Assembly: GCF_016583645.1 (NCBI RefSeq) | Contig: NZ_NRRL01000004.1 | Span: forward strand, 1-64,000 | Reading direction: 5' to 3' | DNA from: Rhodovibrio sodomensis | GTDB taxonomy: Bacteria; Pseudomonadota; Alphaproteobacteria; Kiloniellales; Rhodovibrionaceae | Length of the DNA stretch: 64,000 nucleotides | Shown here: positions 7,945 through 16,373 of the stretch, piece by piece | Numbering within the stretch: the first letter of the stretch is position 1 | Layout of the letters: the number at the start of each line of letters is the position of its first letter | Made by a program: the position numbers and the translations under genes | Notes under the pieces: generated by a model | What the model was told of the DNA's origin: nothing | The model's database searches: none | Seen by the model: the letters and a program-made list of their open reading frames with translations, nothing else

Positions 7945-9018
7945 ATGACGCTTCTCGTTTTCTATCTCCTGCTCGCCATCGGCGTCTCCTTCTTCTGCTC
8001 GATGGCGGAGGCGATCCTGCTGTCGGTGCGTCCGTCCTACATCACGGTCGTCGAGAACCGGGGGAAGCGCGGTGCGACCGTTCTGCGGCGGCTGACCGAG
8101 AACGTCGACCGGCCGTTGGCGGCCATCCTTACGGCGAACACGATCGCGCACACGGTGGGCGCGGCGGGGGTCGGCGCGCAGGCGGCCGTGGTGTTCGGCG
8201 ACCAGTACGTCGGGCTCACGTCCGCCGTCCTGACCCTGCTGATCCTGATCCTGTCGGAAATCATTCCGAAGACGCTGGGGGCCACCTACTGGAAGCAGCT
8301 TGCCGTGGTCTTCGGCCTTCTGATCCACGGGCTGACGCGCCTTCTCGCGCCGTTCGTCTGGCTTTCCGAAAAGCTGACGCGGCTGTTGTCGCGCGGCTCG
8401 GCCAGCGCCTTCACTTTCAGCCGCGACGAGATCCGGGCGATGGCCGATATCGGCGCGCGGGAAGGTGTCCTAGAGAGCAAGGAGTACAAGATCGTCGGCA
8501 ACCTGATGAAGCTGCGCCAGCTCTCCGTGCGGAACATCATGACGCCGAGAGCGGTCGTCTTCTCGGTGGACGAGACCACGACCGTGGGGGCGTTCTTCGA
8601 GACCCACCACGACACGCCTTTCTCGCGCATCCCCGTCTACGGGCGCGATCCCGAAGACATCACCGGCTACGTTCTCAAGACCGACCTTCTGATCGCCCAG
8701 GCCCGCGACGACTTCGACAAGCCGTTGCAGGCGTTCAAGCGAGAGATCCTCGTCGTGCCGGACATCCAGTCGGCCTCGGACATCTACGACCGCCTGGTCC
8801 GCGAGAAACGCCATATCGCGCTGGTCGTCGACGAATACGGCACGCTGCAGGGGCTGGTCACCCTGGAGGACGCGGTCGAGACGCTGGTCGGGCTCGAGAT
8901 CACCGATGAGCAGGACACGGTGGCGGATATGCAGGAGCTGGCGAATCGCCGCTGGCGCGAGCGCATGCTCGCGATCGGGATCGATACCGATCAGATTAAG
9001 GCCGGCAGGGCCGGATAG
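7945..9018 (+). CDS. CNNM/CorC-type membrane protein with CBS pair
   Basis: A 357-residue protein with an N-terminal CNNM transmembrane domain (about 1-150, several helices; SMAEAILLSVRPSYI, LTANTIAHTVGAAGVGAQA, SEIIPKTLGATYW) and a cytoplasmic CBS-domain pair (about 193-320: RNIMTPRAVVFSV, HIALVVDEYGTLQGLVTLED). It lacks the C-terminal CorC_HlyC domain found in longer relatives. The family is linked to magnesium/divalent-cation homeostasis; the older label hemolysin is not functional evidence. The start ATG 7945 places the first helix at once. It appears monocistronic, followed by a GC-rich gap with short direct repeats. Confidence 0.88.
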   Translation: MTLLVFYLLLAIGVSFFCSMAEAILLSVRPSYITVVENRGKRGATVLRRLTENVDRPLAAILTANTIAHTVGAAGVGAQAAVVFGDQYVGLTSAVLTLLILILSEIIPKTLGATYWKQLAVVFGLLIHGLTRLLAPFVWLSEKLTRLLSRGSASAFTFSRDEIRAMADIGAREGVLESKEYKIVGNLMKLRQLSVRNIMTPRAVVFSVDETTTVGAFFETHHDTPFSRIPVYGRDPEDITGYVLKTDLLIAQARDDFDKPLQAFKREILVVPDIQSASDIYDRLVREKRHIALVVDEYGTLQGLVTLEDAVETLVGLEITDEQDTVADMQELANRRWRERMLAIGIDTDQIKAGRAG

Positions 9019-9138
9019 AACGATGACGGCGTACGCGCTGTTTACCTGCACGGGGTCACGTGGCCAATCGGTGTGCCAAGGGCGCCCGCCCGCGTAGGCG
9101 CGCACCGCTTGCCCCGACTCCGCCCGGCGCGGCGTGAT

Positions 9139-9180
9139 GCGCCCCGGGCGTTCACGCGCCCCGGGTTCACGCGCCCCGGG
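9139..9180. repeat. Short GC-rich direct repeats
   Basis: Two perfect 15-bp units TTCACGCGCCCCGGG (9151-9165, 9166-9180) preceded by a partial unit GCGCCCCGGG (9139-9148), just upstream of the next gene's ribosome site. Probably slippage-derived. Confidence 0.75.
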
Positions 9181-9198
9181 CAAGCAGGGACCGGCACG

Positions 9199-10317
9199 AT
9201 GAGCGAATACCAGTATTACGAGTTCCTGGCGATCGACCGTCCGCTCGACGAGGCCGATCTGACCGAGCTGCGGGCGCTGTCGTCGCGCGCGCGGGTCACG
9301 CGCACGAGCTTCACCAACCATTACGAGTGGGGCGACTTCAAGGGCGATCCGGTGGCGCTGATGCAGCGCTGGTTCGACCTGCACCTCTACCTCGCCAACT
9401 GGGGCACGCGGCGGCTGATGATGCGGCTGCCGACGCGCTTGCTGGACCCTGCGCGCCTCGAGCCGTTCCTGCGGGAGGCCGACTGGGTCGACATCGAGAC
9501 GTTCGGCGCGCACGTCCTGCTCGACTTTCTGCAGGACGACGAGGCGCCGCAGGCGGACTGGGACGACGGCACCGGCTGGCTGGCCGCCCTGGCGCCGCTG
9601 CGCGGGGACCTGCTGTCCGGCGACCTGCGGGTGGTTTACCTGGTCTGGCTGAGCGCGGTGGCGCAGGGCCTGCTGCCGGACGAGACGCTCGAGCCGCTGC
9701 CCGGGATCGGTCCGCTGTCGGGCGCGCTCGACGCCTTCGCGGAGTTCTTCGGCATCGACGCGGATCTGGTGGCGGTGGCGGCCGAGCGCGAAGCGGTCGA
9801 CCGGCTGCCTTCGGGAGACGCCGCGCGAGCGCAAGTGGCGGCCTTGCCCGAGGCCGAGAAGACCGACCTGCTGGTGCGCCTGGTCGAGGGCGATCCGCAC
9901 GTCGAGTCCACCCTCCGCGCCCGGCTGCGCGACGACGATGCCGCGGCGGCGCGGCGCACGGTCGGCGAGCTGCGCCGGCGCGCGCAGGCCCGTGCGGACG
10001 AACGCGCCCGCGCGGCCGCCGAGCGGCGCGCGGCGGAACAGCGCCGCCAAGCCGAGGCGGCCGAACGCGCACGCCGGGCCCGGCTGGACGCGGTGCGTCA
10101 GCGCGGCGCCGATGCCTGGCGCGACGTCGAAGCCGAGATCGCGCGCCGCAACGCCGCCGCCTACGACCGCGCGGCGACGCTGCTCGCCGACCTGAAGACG
10201 ATCGCCGCCGAGAACGGCACGCAAGACGCCTATGCCCACCGGCTGGAGGACCTGCGCGCCCGCCACGCGCGCAAGCCGAAGCTGCTGGACCGGCTGGACC
10301 CGTTGCGGGCGGGGTGA
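9199..10317 (+). CDS. Conserved hypothetical protein with long coiled coil
   Basis: A 372-residue soluble protein. The N-terminal part (MSEYQYYEFLAIDRPLDEAD, then TNHYEWGDFKGDPVALMQRWFDLHLYLANWG) belongs to a recurrent bacterial protein family of unknown function that I recognise from its opening motif. Residues about 245-300 are a highly charged Ala/Arg/Glu coiled coil (RRRAQARADERARAAAERRA). There is no signal peptide and no catalytic motif. The ATG at 9199 follows CAGGGA by 8 bp; an in-frame ATG at 9073 would add a repeat-encoded tail and is rejected. Role not known. Confidence 0.8.
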   Translation: MSEYQYYEFLAIDRPLDEADLTELRALSSRARVTRTSFTNHYEWGDFKGDPVALMQRWFDLHLYLANWGTRRLMMRLPTRLLDPARLEPFLREADWVDIETFGAHVLLDFLQDDEAPQADWDDGTGWLAALAPLRGDLLSGDLRVVYLVWLSAVAQGLLPDETLEPLPGIGPLSGALDAFAEFFGIDADLVAVAAEREAVDRLPSGDAARAQVAALPEAEKTDLLVRLVEGDPHVESTLRARLRDDDAAAARRTVGELRRRAQARADERARAAAERRAAEQRRQAEAAERARRARLDAVRQRGADAWRDVEAEIARRNAAAYDRAATLLADLKTIAAENGTQDAYAHRLEDLRARHARKPKLLDRLDPLRAG

Positions 10318-10573
10318 GCCGCAGCCGCGCGCCGGGCGGGGCCGGCCTGGGTCACCCGGCTCGTGATGCCGCCCGGACAGATGGTGCAAGCCGTGCCCGG
10401 CAAGGCCCTGAGCAAGGCCCGACATAACCGGGTCCACTCTCGGCGGGAGTTGACCCGAAGCGGCCGCCGTCGTCACGGCCGAAAGGAGGGCCGAAGCCAT
10501 CGGGTGTGGTTGCGGGACGGGCCCAAATCGGTTGAAAATGTCGGCAGTTCGGCAGCGACCGGCGGGAGGCTCC

Positions 10574-11209
10574 ATGACCGCACAGGCGCACGAGGCGTTT
10601 GACGTCCGCACGCACTGGGACGGTGTGTACGCCCGCAAACGCGCGGACGAAGTGAGCTGGTTCCAGCGCGTGCCGACGGTCTCCCTCGCGTGGGTCCGGA
10701 ACCTGGCGTTGCCCCACGACGCCCCGATCGTCGACGTTGGCGGCGGGGCGTCCCGCCTTGTGGATCACCTGCTGGCCGACGGGCACCGCGCCATCACGGT
10801 GCTCGACATTTCCGAACAAGCGCTCGCGACCACGCGCGCCCGCCTCGGCGCGGACGCGGGGCACGTGACCTGGCTGGTCCAGGATGCGGCGACTTGGCGC
10901 CCATCGCAGAGCTACCGTGTCTGGCACGACCGGGCGGTGTTCCACTTCCTGACCGACGCCGAACGCCGACAGGGGTATCTGGACGCGTTGACGGCGGGCG
11001 TCGCCGCCGGCGGCCGTTTCATCGTGGCGACCTTCGCGCCGGACGGCCCGGCGACCTGCAGCGGCCTCCCGGTGCAGCGTTACGGCGCCGACGATCTGGC
11101 CGCGCTTCTCGGCCCGGCTTGGCGCCTCGTCGAGAGCACGCGGGAGCATCACGCGACGCCGGGCGGACGGGTGCAGCCTTTCACCTGGTGTCACTTCCAG
11201 CGCCTCTAA
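10574..11209 (+). CDS. Class I SAM-dependent methyltransferase
   Basis: A 211-residue Rossmann methyltransferase. It opens with AFDVRTHWDGVYARKRADEV and SWFQ, typical of a small family often annotated as methyltransferase type 12. The SAM-binding motif I is IVDVGGGASRLVDHLL (about residues 52-67), followed by the acidic motif II Asp in ITVLDISEQAL and the motif IV region VWHDRAVFHFL. The substrate is unknown. ATG 10574 has GGGAGG 4-9 bp upstream; the upstream in-frame ATG at 10532 has none. It is convergent with the nucleoside phosphorylase gene (stop 11235), leaving only 25 bp between stops. Confidence 0.85.
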   Translation: MTAQAHEAFDVRTHWDGVYARKRADEVSWFQRVPTVSLAWVRNLALPHDAPIVDVGGGASRLVDHLLADGHRAITVLDISEQALATTRARLGADAGHVTWLVQDAATWRPSQSYRVWHDRAVFHFLTDAERRQGYLDALTAGVAAGGRFIVATFAPDGPATCSGLPVQRYGADDLAALLGPAWRLVESTREHHATPGGRVQPFTWCHFQRL

Positions 11210-11234
11210 GGCTCAACTCCAGCGTCTGTAGCGC

Positions 11235-12038
11235 TCAGGCCGCGTCCGACCATGCGCGGACAACCCGCTCGACAAGCGCGAGCGTCGCGGTCGACCCGTC
11301 GCCGTCGCCCTTCTCGAAGTCGCCCTCGACCTGCGCCATCTGATTGGTGACGTGCGCGAAGCAGAGAACCTTGGCGCCGGTCGCCCGGGCGAGGGCGTAA
11401 AGGCCGGCGGCCTCCATCTCCACCGCCAGGATGTCCCGCTCGCGCGCGGCCTGGATCGCGGTTTCGGTCTCCCGGAAGGGCGCGTCGGTGGTCCAGGTCG
11501 CGCCGCGGAGCACCGGCGGGTCGATGTCCGTCAGGGCCGCACCCGCAAGGTCCAGCAGCGCCGGGTCGGCCGTGCTGTAATCGCCGGCCGGCAGATAGTG
11601 GTAGCTGGTGCCCTCGTCCCGGAGCGCGCGATCGATCAGGACGTGGTAGGGCGGCGGCTGGACCGCGTCGATCTGACCGGCCGAGGTGACGCTGACGATC
11701 AATTCGGCGCCCGAGGCGATCATCTGCTCGGCGACCAGCACAGCGTACGGCGCGCCGACCGCGCAGCCGACGATGCCGCAGGGCGTTCCGGCGACCGCGA
11801 AGCGGTACATGGTGCTGTGATAGCACGCCCAGTTGGGCTCCGGTTCGCCGCGGCCTTCGGCGATCAGGCACCGCACGACGTCGCCGTCCGGGTCGAGCAG
11901 GCAGACCCGCGGGATCGTTCCATCCTGAACGCCTTTCTGCCGGCGCGCCTCGCGCAGCAGGCCGTCGGCGGAGAACGTGGAGGGCGCGGCGGTGTCTTTT
12001 GCCCGCAGGATCGGCGGCGTCTCGTCGGATATGGGCAT
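11235..12038 (-). CDS. Nucleoside phosphorylase family protein
   Basis: A 267-residue protein of the PNP/UDP fold: VGCAVGAPYAVLVAEQMIAS, GAELIVSVTSAGQID (substrate loop), WTTDAPFRETETAIQ and ILAVEMEAAGLYALA (the catalytic glutamate region of purine/uridine phosphorylases). It cleaves a nucleoside with phosphate or a related N-glycosidic substrate; which one is not decidable here. The start at 12038 has GGGAG 10 bp upstream. It lies 29 bp downstream of the CDF exporter on the same strand, so both are probably expressed from the MerR-controlled promoter. That metal-exporter linkage is unusual for a nucleoside enzyme. Confidence 0.82.
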   Translation of the reverse strand: MPISDETPPILRAKDTAAPSTFSADGLLREARRQKGVQDGTIPRVCLLDPDGDVVRCLIAEGRGEPEPNWACYHSTMYRFAVAGTPCGIVGCAVGAPYAVLVAEQMIASGAELIVSVTSAGQIDAVQPPPYHVLIDRALRDEGTSYHYLPAGDYSTADPALLDLAGAALTDIDPPVLRGATWTTDAPFRETETAIQAARERDILAVEMEAAGLYALARATGAKVLCFAHVTNQMAQVEGDFEKGDGDGSTATLALVERVVRAWSDAA

Positions 12039-12067
12039 GCGATCGGTCGCTCCCGGGTTTGTGCCGG

Positions 12068-12706
12068 TTATTCGGCCGCTTGAACCGTCGCGCTCGGCCT
12101 TAACTCGCCAAGCGCCTGACGGACAACCTGACCGGCTCCGTAGAGCGCGAGGCTCGCCATGATGCCCGCGACGATGATGTCGGGCCAGCCGGTCCCGGTT
12201 CCGAACACGCCGAGGGCGGCCCCTAGGACGGCAAGGTTGGCCAACACGTCGTTGCGCGAGCAGATCCAGACCGAGCGCATGTTGGCGTCGCCGCCTCTGA
12301 AACCGGTCAGGAGCGCCAACACCACGGCATTGGCCAGCAGGGCCAGCAGACCCACCACGCCCATGACCGGCGCCTCCGGCACGGTGCCGGCGATGGCGTT
12401 CCAGGCGGTCGTGCCGACAACCCACAGCCCGAGCACGCCCATGGACAGCCCCTTTACGAGCGCGGCCCGCGCCCGCCACGTCAGGGCCGTGCCCACGACG
12501 GCCAGACTGATGCCGTAGTTGGCGGCGTCGGCGAGGAAGTCCAGCGCATCGGCCTGCAGGGCGGCGGACCGGGCGGTGTGGCCGGCGACGATCTCGACGG
12601 CGAACATCACGGCGTTGATGACCAGGACGATCCAGAGCACGCGGCGTTGGCGGCCGTCGCTTGGACCGGATGGCTGCTGGTGCTGGCCGCAGCAATGCGC
12701 GCTCAT
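12068..12706 (-). CDS. Cation diffusion facilitator (CDF)-type metal exporter
   Basis: A 212-residue membrane protein with six predicted helices and the CDF metal site: HTARSAALQADALDFLADAANY (the Asp-rich TM2 motif) and a matching SVWICSRNDVLANLAVL in TM5. The short N-terminus MSAHCCGQHQ is Cys/His-rich and probably binds metal. The usual C-terminal cytoplasmic domain is absent. ATG 12706 is preferred over 12745, which precedes the Cys/His segment and lacks a ribosome site. It is divergent from a MerR regulator with an operator between them (12752-12770), which implies metal-induced efflux. Cobalt, zinc or cadmium are candidate substrates (inference). Confidence 0.88.
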   Translation of the reverse strand: MSAHCCGQHQQPSGPSDGRQRRVLWIVLVINAVMFAVEIVAGHTARSAALQADALDFLADAANYGISLAVVGTALTWRARAALVKGLSMGVLGLWVVGTTAWNAIAGTVPEAPVMGVVGLLALLANAVVLALLTGFRGGDANMRSVWICSRNDVLANLAVLGAALGVFGTGTGWPDIIVAGIMASLALYGAGQVVRQALGELRPSATVQAAE

Positions 12707-12751
12707 CGCTATGGTTCCCTTGTCGTCCGTGCCATAGGCGCGCAAGCTGAG

Positions 12752-12770
12752 CCTTGTAGCGGCTACAAGG
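12752..12770. promoter_or_regulatory. MerR-type operator between CDF and merR-like genes
   Basis: A perfect 19-bp palindrome CCTTGTAGCGGCTACAAGG. On the minus strand it is immediately preceded by TTGACC (a -35 box), so the dyad fills the elongated spacer typical of MerR-regulated promoters such as those of ZntR, CadR and PbrR. The promoter therefore points toward the CDF exporter. The -10 box is weak (CAGCTT region). Confidence 0.8.
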
Positions 12771-12783
12771 TCAAGGGCGGGCG

Positions 12784-13206
12784 ATGCCGGACGAGCTTAC
12801 CATCCGCGAGGCCGCCAGGGCTGCCGGGACCACGCCCGAGACGGTGCGGTACTACGAACGTCTCGGGATCCTTCCGCCGGCCCGGCGCGCGGCGAACAAC
12901 TACCGTCGTTACGCGCGCTCGGACGTCCGTCGGCTCGTCTTTCTGCGCAAAGGGCGTGAGCTCGGATTCAGCCTCGACGACCTGCAGACCCTGCTTGCCG
13001 TGTCCGACGACCCCAACCGCGACTGCGCCGAGGTCGACCGCCTGACCGCCGCCCACCTCGAAGCTGTCGAGCAAAAGATCGCCGGCCTGCAGCGCCTGGC
13101 CGACGAACTGCGCCACCTGAGCCAGCAGTGCCGCGGCGGCCGGATCCGCGAATGTCGGATCGTCGAGGCGCTCTCGCCGTCCGCCGATGGGCAGGGCCGG
13201 TCATGA
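12784..13206 (+). CDS. MerR-family metal-responsive regulator
   Basis: A 140-residue MerR protein: winged-helix N-terminus (LTIREAARAAGTTPETVRYYERLGILPPARR, NNYRRYARSDVRRLVFLRKGRELGFSL), a dimerisation helix, and a C-terminal metal-loop with Cys in NRDCAEV, SQQCRGGRIRECRIV. The cysteine spacing resembles the ZntR/CadR/PbrR group rather than CueR. It is transcribed divergently from the CDF exporter, with the operator in the 77-bp gap, and 28 bp ahead of a MOT1-type transporter on the same strand. It likely activates the exporter on metal binding and may autoregulate. The metal is not determined. Confidence 0.9.
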   Translation: MPDELTIREAARAAGTTPETVRYYERLGILPPARRAANNYRRYARSDVRRLVFLRKGRELGFSLDDLQTLLAVSDDPNRDCAEVDRLTAAHLEAVEQKIAGLQRLADELRHLSQQCRGGRIRECRIVEALSPSADGQGRS

Positions 13207-13234
13207 CCGGACGGGTCGGGCGCCCGGCGCGGCC

Positions 13235-14386
13235 ATGAGCGCGCGACGCGGCGCCCCGTTCGTGGTCGGCGTGCGCGAGGTGAACGGCGCGCTCGGCGAC
13301 CTCGGCACGCTGCTGCCCCTGGTGCTGGGCGCGGTCTCGGTGGCCGGTCTGGCGCCGACCCCGATCCTTCTGGGGTTCGCCGTCGTCTACCTGGCGACCG
13401 GGCTGTACTACCGCCTCCCGGTGCCGGTGCAGCCGATGAAGGCGGTCGCGGCCGTGGTGCTCACGGCCGGGGCCGGGCCGGCCGCGCTCGCCACCAGCGG
13501 CGTGCTGCTGGGCATCGTGCTGCTGGTCCTGGGCCTGACCGGCTGGATCGCCCGGCTCGGACGGCTGGTGCCGCAGTCGGTCCTGGCCGGCCTGCAGCTC
13601 GGGCTGGGCCTGTCGCTGGCTGGTGTCGGGCTCGATCTGATGGCGCCGGATCTGGCCCTCGGGGCCGGGATACTCCTCGCCTTGCTCGGCCTGCTGTGGC
13701 TGGCCCCCCGCGCGCCGGCGATCCTGATCGTCGTGGCCCTGGCGATCCCGTTGGCCGATCTGCTCGGCGCCCGGCAGCTGGACATCGCCGCCCTGGACGG
13801 CGGCTGGCTCGCGGTTGCGCCGCTGCCGCAGTGGGCGGAGGTCGAGCGGGCGGCGTCGCTGCTGGTGGTCCCGCAGCTTTCGCTGACCTTCATGAACGCG
13901 GTCGTGCTCACCGCCCTGGTCGCCGGGGATTACTTCGGCGAGCGCGCCGCGCACGTGACGTCCGCGCGGCTTGCCGTCAGCAGTGGGCTGGCGAACCTCG
14001 TGCTGACCCCGTTCGGGGCCCTGCCGATGTGTCACGGGGCGGGCGGATTGGCGGCGCATTATCGCTTCGGGGCGCGCAGCGGCGCGGCCCCGGTGATGCT
14101 CGGGCTGGCCCTGCTCGCGCTCGCCGTCATGCCGGCGGCGGTCGGCGGCGCGGTCCTGTCGGCGATCCCGGCCGCCGCGCTCGGCGCCTTGCTGCTGTTG
14201 GCGGCGGGCGAGCTCGGCTGTTCGCGCCGGCTGATCGATTGCCGCCGGTCCTGCTGGCCGGTGATCGCGGTGACGGCGGCGGTCACCGTCTGGCTCGACC
14301 CGTTCTGGGGCCTGCTGGCCGGGGGCTGCGCGGAGGTCGGTCGGGCCGCCGTGGTGCGCCGTCTCGGCGCGGCCGAACGCACCTGA
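13235..14386 (+). CDS. MOT1-like putative molybdate/sulfate transporter
   Basis: A 383-residue, very hydrophobic protein with about 10-12 helices. Hallmarks of the MOT1 branch of the SulP superfamily: GALGDLGTLLPLVLGAV near the N-terminus, PVPVQPMKAVAAVVL, and PMCHGAGGLAAHYRFGARSG in the C-terminal half. It lacks the STAS domain of SulP proteins, as expected for MOT1. The start ATG 13235 is 28 bp after the merR-like stop, so the two are probably cotranscribed. Molybdate is the substrate of characterised MOT1 members; for bacterial ones it is inferred. Confidence 0.85.
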   Translation: MSARRGAPFVVGVREVNGALGDLGTLLPLVLGAVSVAGLAPTPILLGFAVVYLATGLYYRLPVPVQPMKAVAAVVLTAGAGPAALATSGVLLGIVLLVLGLTGWIARLGRLVPQSVLAGLQLGLGLSLAGVGLDLMAPDLALGAGILLALLGLLWLAPRAPAILIVVALAIPLADLLGARQLDIAALDGGWLAVAPLPQWAEVERAASLLVVPQLSLTFMNAVVLTALVAGDYFGERAAHVTSARLAVSSGLANLVLTPFGALPMCHGAGGLAAHYRFGARSGAAPVMLGLALLALAVMPAAVGGAVLSAIPAAALGALLLLAAGELGCSRRLIDCRRSCWPVIAVTAAVTVWLDPFWGLLAGGCAEVGRAAVVRRLGAAERT

Positions 14387-14499
14387 CCCGGCTTGCGAAT
14401 ACGCGACCGGCGTTGCGGACGGGCGCTCTCTTGAGCGCTGTCACCGCTGGCCGTGCGGGGCCAGCGGGATGATCGCGGCGCCCAAGCGCGAGACCCCAA

Positions 14500-14781
14500 T
14501 TACAGGTACTTCGCGATCGCCTTGAATTCCTCGATCTCGCGCCGCTGTTCGGCCGTCATCGGGCCGACGACGGTGTCGAGGCAGTTGTCCAGGTGATCCT
14601 TGATCAGGGTCGTCCGCGCGCCCGCCAGCGCGTTCTCGACGGCGTAGAGCTGCTGCACGAGCTCCAGGCACGGCCGGCCATCCTCGATCATCTGGATCAC
14701 CTTGCGCAGGTGCCCGTCGGCCCGCTTCAGGCGGTTGGCGACCTGCGGGTGCGTGGCGTGCTGGTGCGTCGCATCGGTCAT
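14500..14781 (-). CDS. CsoR/RcnR/FrmR-family metal-sensing repressor
   Basis: A 93-residue all-helical repressor: HPQVANRLKRADGHLRKVIQ, MIEDGRPCLELVQQLYAVEN, LIKDHLDNCLDTV. The Cys of GRPCLE and the His of KDHLDNC are the core sensor residues of the DUF156 (CsoR/RcnR) family; N-terminal His residues (THQHATHPQ) resemble RcnR-type Ni/Co sensors. I use ATG 14781, with AGGGGGATGG upstream; the ATG at 14793 sits directly on that ribosome site. It is divergent from the NicO exporter, and an inverted repeat lies between them, implying repression relieved by nickel or cobalt. Confidence 0.88.
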   Translation of the reverse strand: MTDATHQHATHPQVANRLKRADGHLRKVIQMIEDGRPCLELVQQLYAVENALAGARTTLIKDHLDNCLDTVVGPMTAEQRREIEEFKAIAKYL

Positions 14782-14791
14782 GGTTGATCCC

Positions 14792-14808
14792 ATCCCCCTG
14801 GAGGGGAT
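14792..14808. promoter_or_regulatory. Candidate CsoR/RcnR-type operator
   Basis: Inverted repeat ATCCCCCTGGAGGGGAT with G/C tracts, 11 bp upstream of the repressor start. G-tract operators of this type are known for RcnR and related repressors. It is followed by ATATAGCA, a possible -10 for the exporter. Confidence 0.6.
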
Positions 14809-14894
14809 ATAGCAGACATGACGATGAACGCAACCGTTCGCGCGGGACCGGCTTCGACCGCCCGCAGGGCACCGGGCCGCTGGAGGCGCACGTT

Positions 14895-15539
14895 ATGGAC
14901 GGAACGCTCGCGGTGTTCGCCGGGGCGATTGGCCTCGGCCTGCTGCACGGGATCGAGCCCGGCCACGGCTGGCCGCTGGCCGCCGGCTACGCGATCGCCC
15001 GAACCAACCGCTATGCCGCCGGCGCCGCCGCCAGCGCCATCTTGGGAACGGGTCACATGATCAGCAGCGTCGCGGTGGTGCTGGTGTTCTTCGGTCTCAA
15101 GGCGTGGCTGGACCTGGGTGAGCTCGGCTGGATCAACCTCGCGGCGGGCGCTGTGCTGATCGCCCTTGGACTGTGGGAGCTACGCGGACATCAAGGACAC
15201 CGGCACGCGGCCGCGCACGACCACACGCACGCCGGGGCGGAGGCGTCGGCCGGCGCAACGGGTCTTTGGGGGATCGCAGCGGCGGCGTTCGCGCTCGGCT
15301 TCGCGCACGAGGAGGAGTTTCAGATCATTGGAATGTGCGCGGGATCGGCCCACTGCCTGGAGTTGATGCTGGCTTACGCGCTGTCGGTCGTGCTGGCGAT
15401 CGTCACGCTGACACTGTTGGCGATCGCCGGGTATCAGCGCTGGCGCCATCGCCTGACGCACTGGGCACCGCACCTGCCCAAGCTCTCCGGCACCATCCTG
15501 ATCCTGATTGGCGCCGGGTTCGTCGCCGGCGTCCTATGA
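14895..15539 (+). CDS. NicO-type nickel/cobalt exporter-like membrane protein
   Basis: A 214-residue protein with about six helices and the signature LGLLHGIEPGHGWPLAAGYA in the first helix, LGTGHMISS in the second and GFAHEEEFQIIGMCAGSAHC in the C-terminal half, all typical of NicO/RcnA-like Ni/Co efflux proteins. A cytoplasmic His-rich loop (RGHQGHRHAAAHDHTHAG) supports metal handling. The ATG at 14895 has GGAGG at 8 bp spacing; the in-frame ATG at 14784 overlaps the operator and is rejected. Divergent regulation by the CsoR/RcnR-like gene is strongly implied by the arrangement. Confidence 0.85.
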   Translation: MDGTLAVFAGAIGLGLLHGIEPGHGWPLAAGYAIARTNRYAAGAAASAILGTGHMISSVAVVLVFFGLKAWLDLGELGWINLAAGAVLIALGLWELRGHQGHRHAAAHDHTHAGAEASAGATGLWGIAAAAFALGFAHEEEFQIIGMCAGSAHCLELMLAYALSVVLAIVTLTLLAIAGYQRWRHRLTHWAPHLPKLSGTILILIGAGFVAGVL

Positions 15540-15659
15540 GACCGCCGGTCGAACATCGTGGCGGGTCGGCGGGAGCTCCCCTCGGCAGCGGCCGCGGCAT
15601 TGGCCATCCGGATCGGCAGGGGGCAAAGACGGCCCCGTCGGACCGTGCGAAGGTAGGCT

Positions 15660-16373
15660 TCAAGCCACGAGCATGTGGCCCCACAGCCCCAGCAGGAAGC
15701 CGAACACCGCGCCCAACGGCGGCGCCCAGTGACGTTCCAGGTGAGCTAGCGGGGCGATGTCTTCGAAGGTCAGGTAGAGGATACCGCCGGAGGCGAACAG
15801 CATGATCGCGCCCAGCAGGCCCGGCAGGTCCGCCATCTGCTCTTGTCCGATCCACGCCGCCAGGGGGCCCAGCGGCACCAACAGGCAGAGCAGGGCCAGC
15901 AGCGCGCCCCGGCCGATGCGGCCGGTGGCCAGGATCTCCCGGTACGCGTTGAAGCCCTCGGGCAGGTTCTGAAGGGCGATCAGCAGCGCCAGCAGGAGGC
16001 CCGTGCTGGCTTCGGTGGCCAGCATCGCGCCCATCGCCATCGCCTCCGGGACGAAGTCGAGCAGCATGGCCATGAGCTGAGCCGCGGCGCCGCCCTGGCG
16101 TTCGATCATGCGGTCGATCAGGAAGAAGGCGATGCCGCCGGCGGCGAACGATAGCACGGCCGGGGTCGGCGCCAGGTCCGCCATCCCGGCTGGCACCAGG
16201 ACCAGCGCCACCGCCGCAAGCAGCACGCCGCCGCCGAAGGCGATCACGCTGTGCCGGAACTCCTCGTCCAGCCACCTCGGCTGAATGTGCTCGACCTTGG
16301 CCACCAGGCCGCCCAGCGGGATCGCCACGCCGGCGATCGTGGCGTACGCCAGGGCTGTCACCATATCGCTCAT
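15660..16373 (-). CDS. ZIP-like metal transporter
   Basis: A 237-residue membrane protein with about eight helices. MLLDFVPEAMAMGAMLA and LIALQNLPEGFNAYREI are the paired ZIP metal-binding helices (the His of HxxPEG is replaced by Asp or Asn in these two motifs). It therefore belongs to the ZIP superfamily, with a variant metal site. The start 16373 (MSDMVTAL) has AGGACG upstream. It is convergent with the NicO gene. Zinc, iron or manganese are candidate substrates and direction cannot be read from sequence; the altered ligands are a reason for caution. Confidence 0.78.
   Translation of the reverse strand: MSDMVTALAYATIAGVAIPLGGLVAKVEHIQPRWLDEEFRHSVIAFGGGVLLAAVALVLVPAGMADLAPTPAVLSFAAGGIAFFLIDRMIERQGGAAAQLMAMLLDFVPEAMAMGAMLATEASTGLLLALLIALQNLPEGFNAYREILATGRIGRGALLALLCLLVPLGPLAAWIGQEQMADLPGLLGAIMLFASGGILYLTFEDIAPLAHLERHWAPPLGAVFGFLLGLWGHMLVA

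Noticed and set aside
7781-9180. Short tandem repeats as a CRISPR or origin signal
   Set aside because: Units are 13-15 bp, directly adjacent, without spacers, and have no cas or replication genes nearby.
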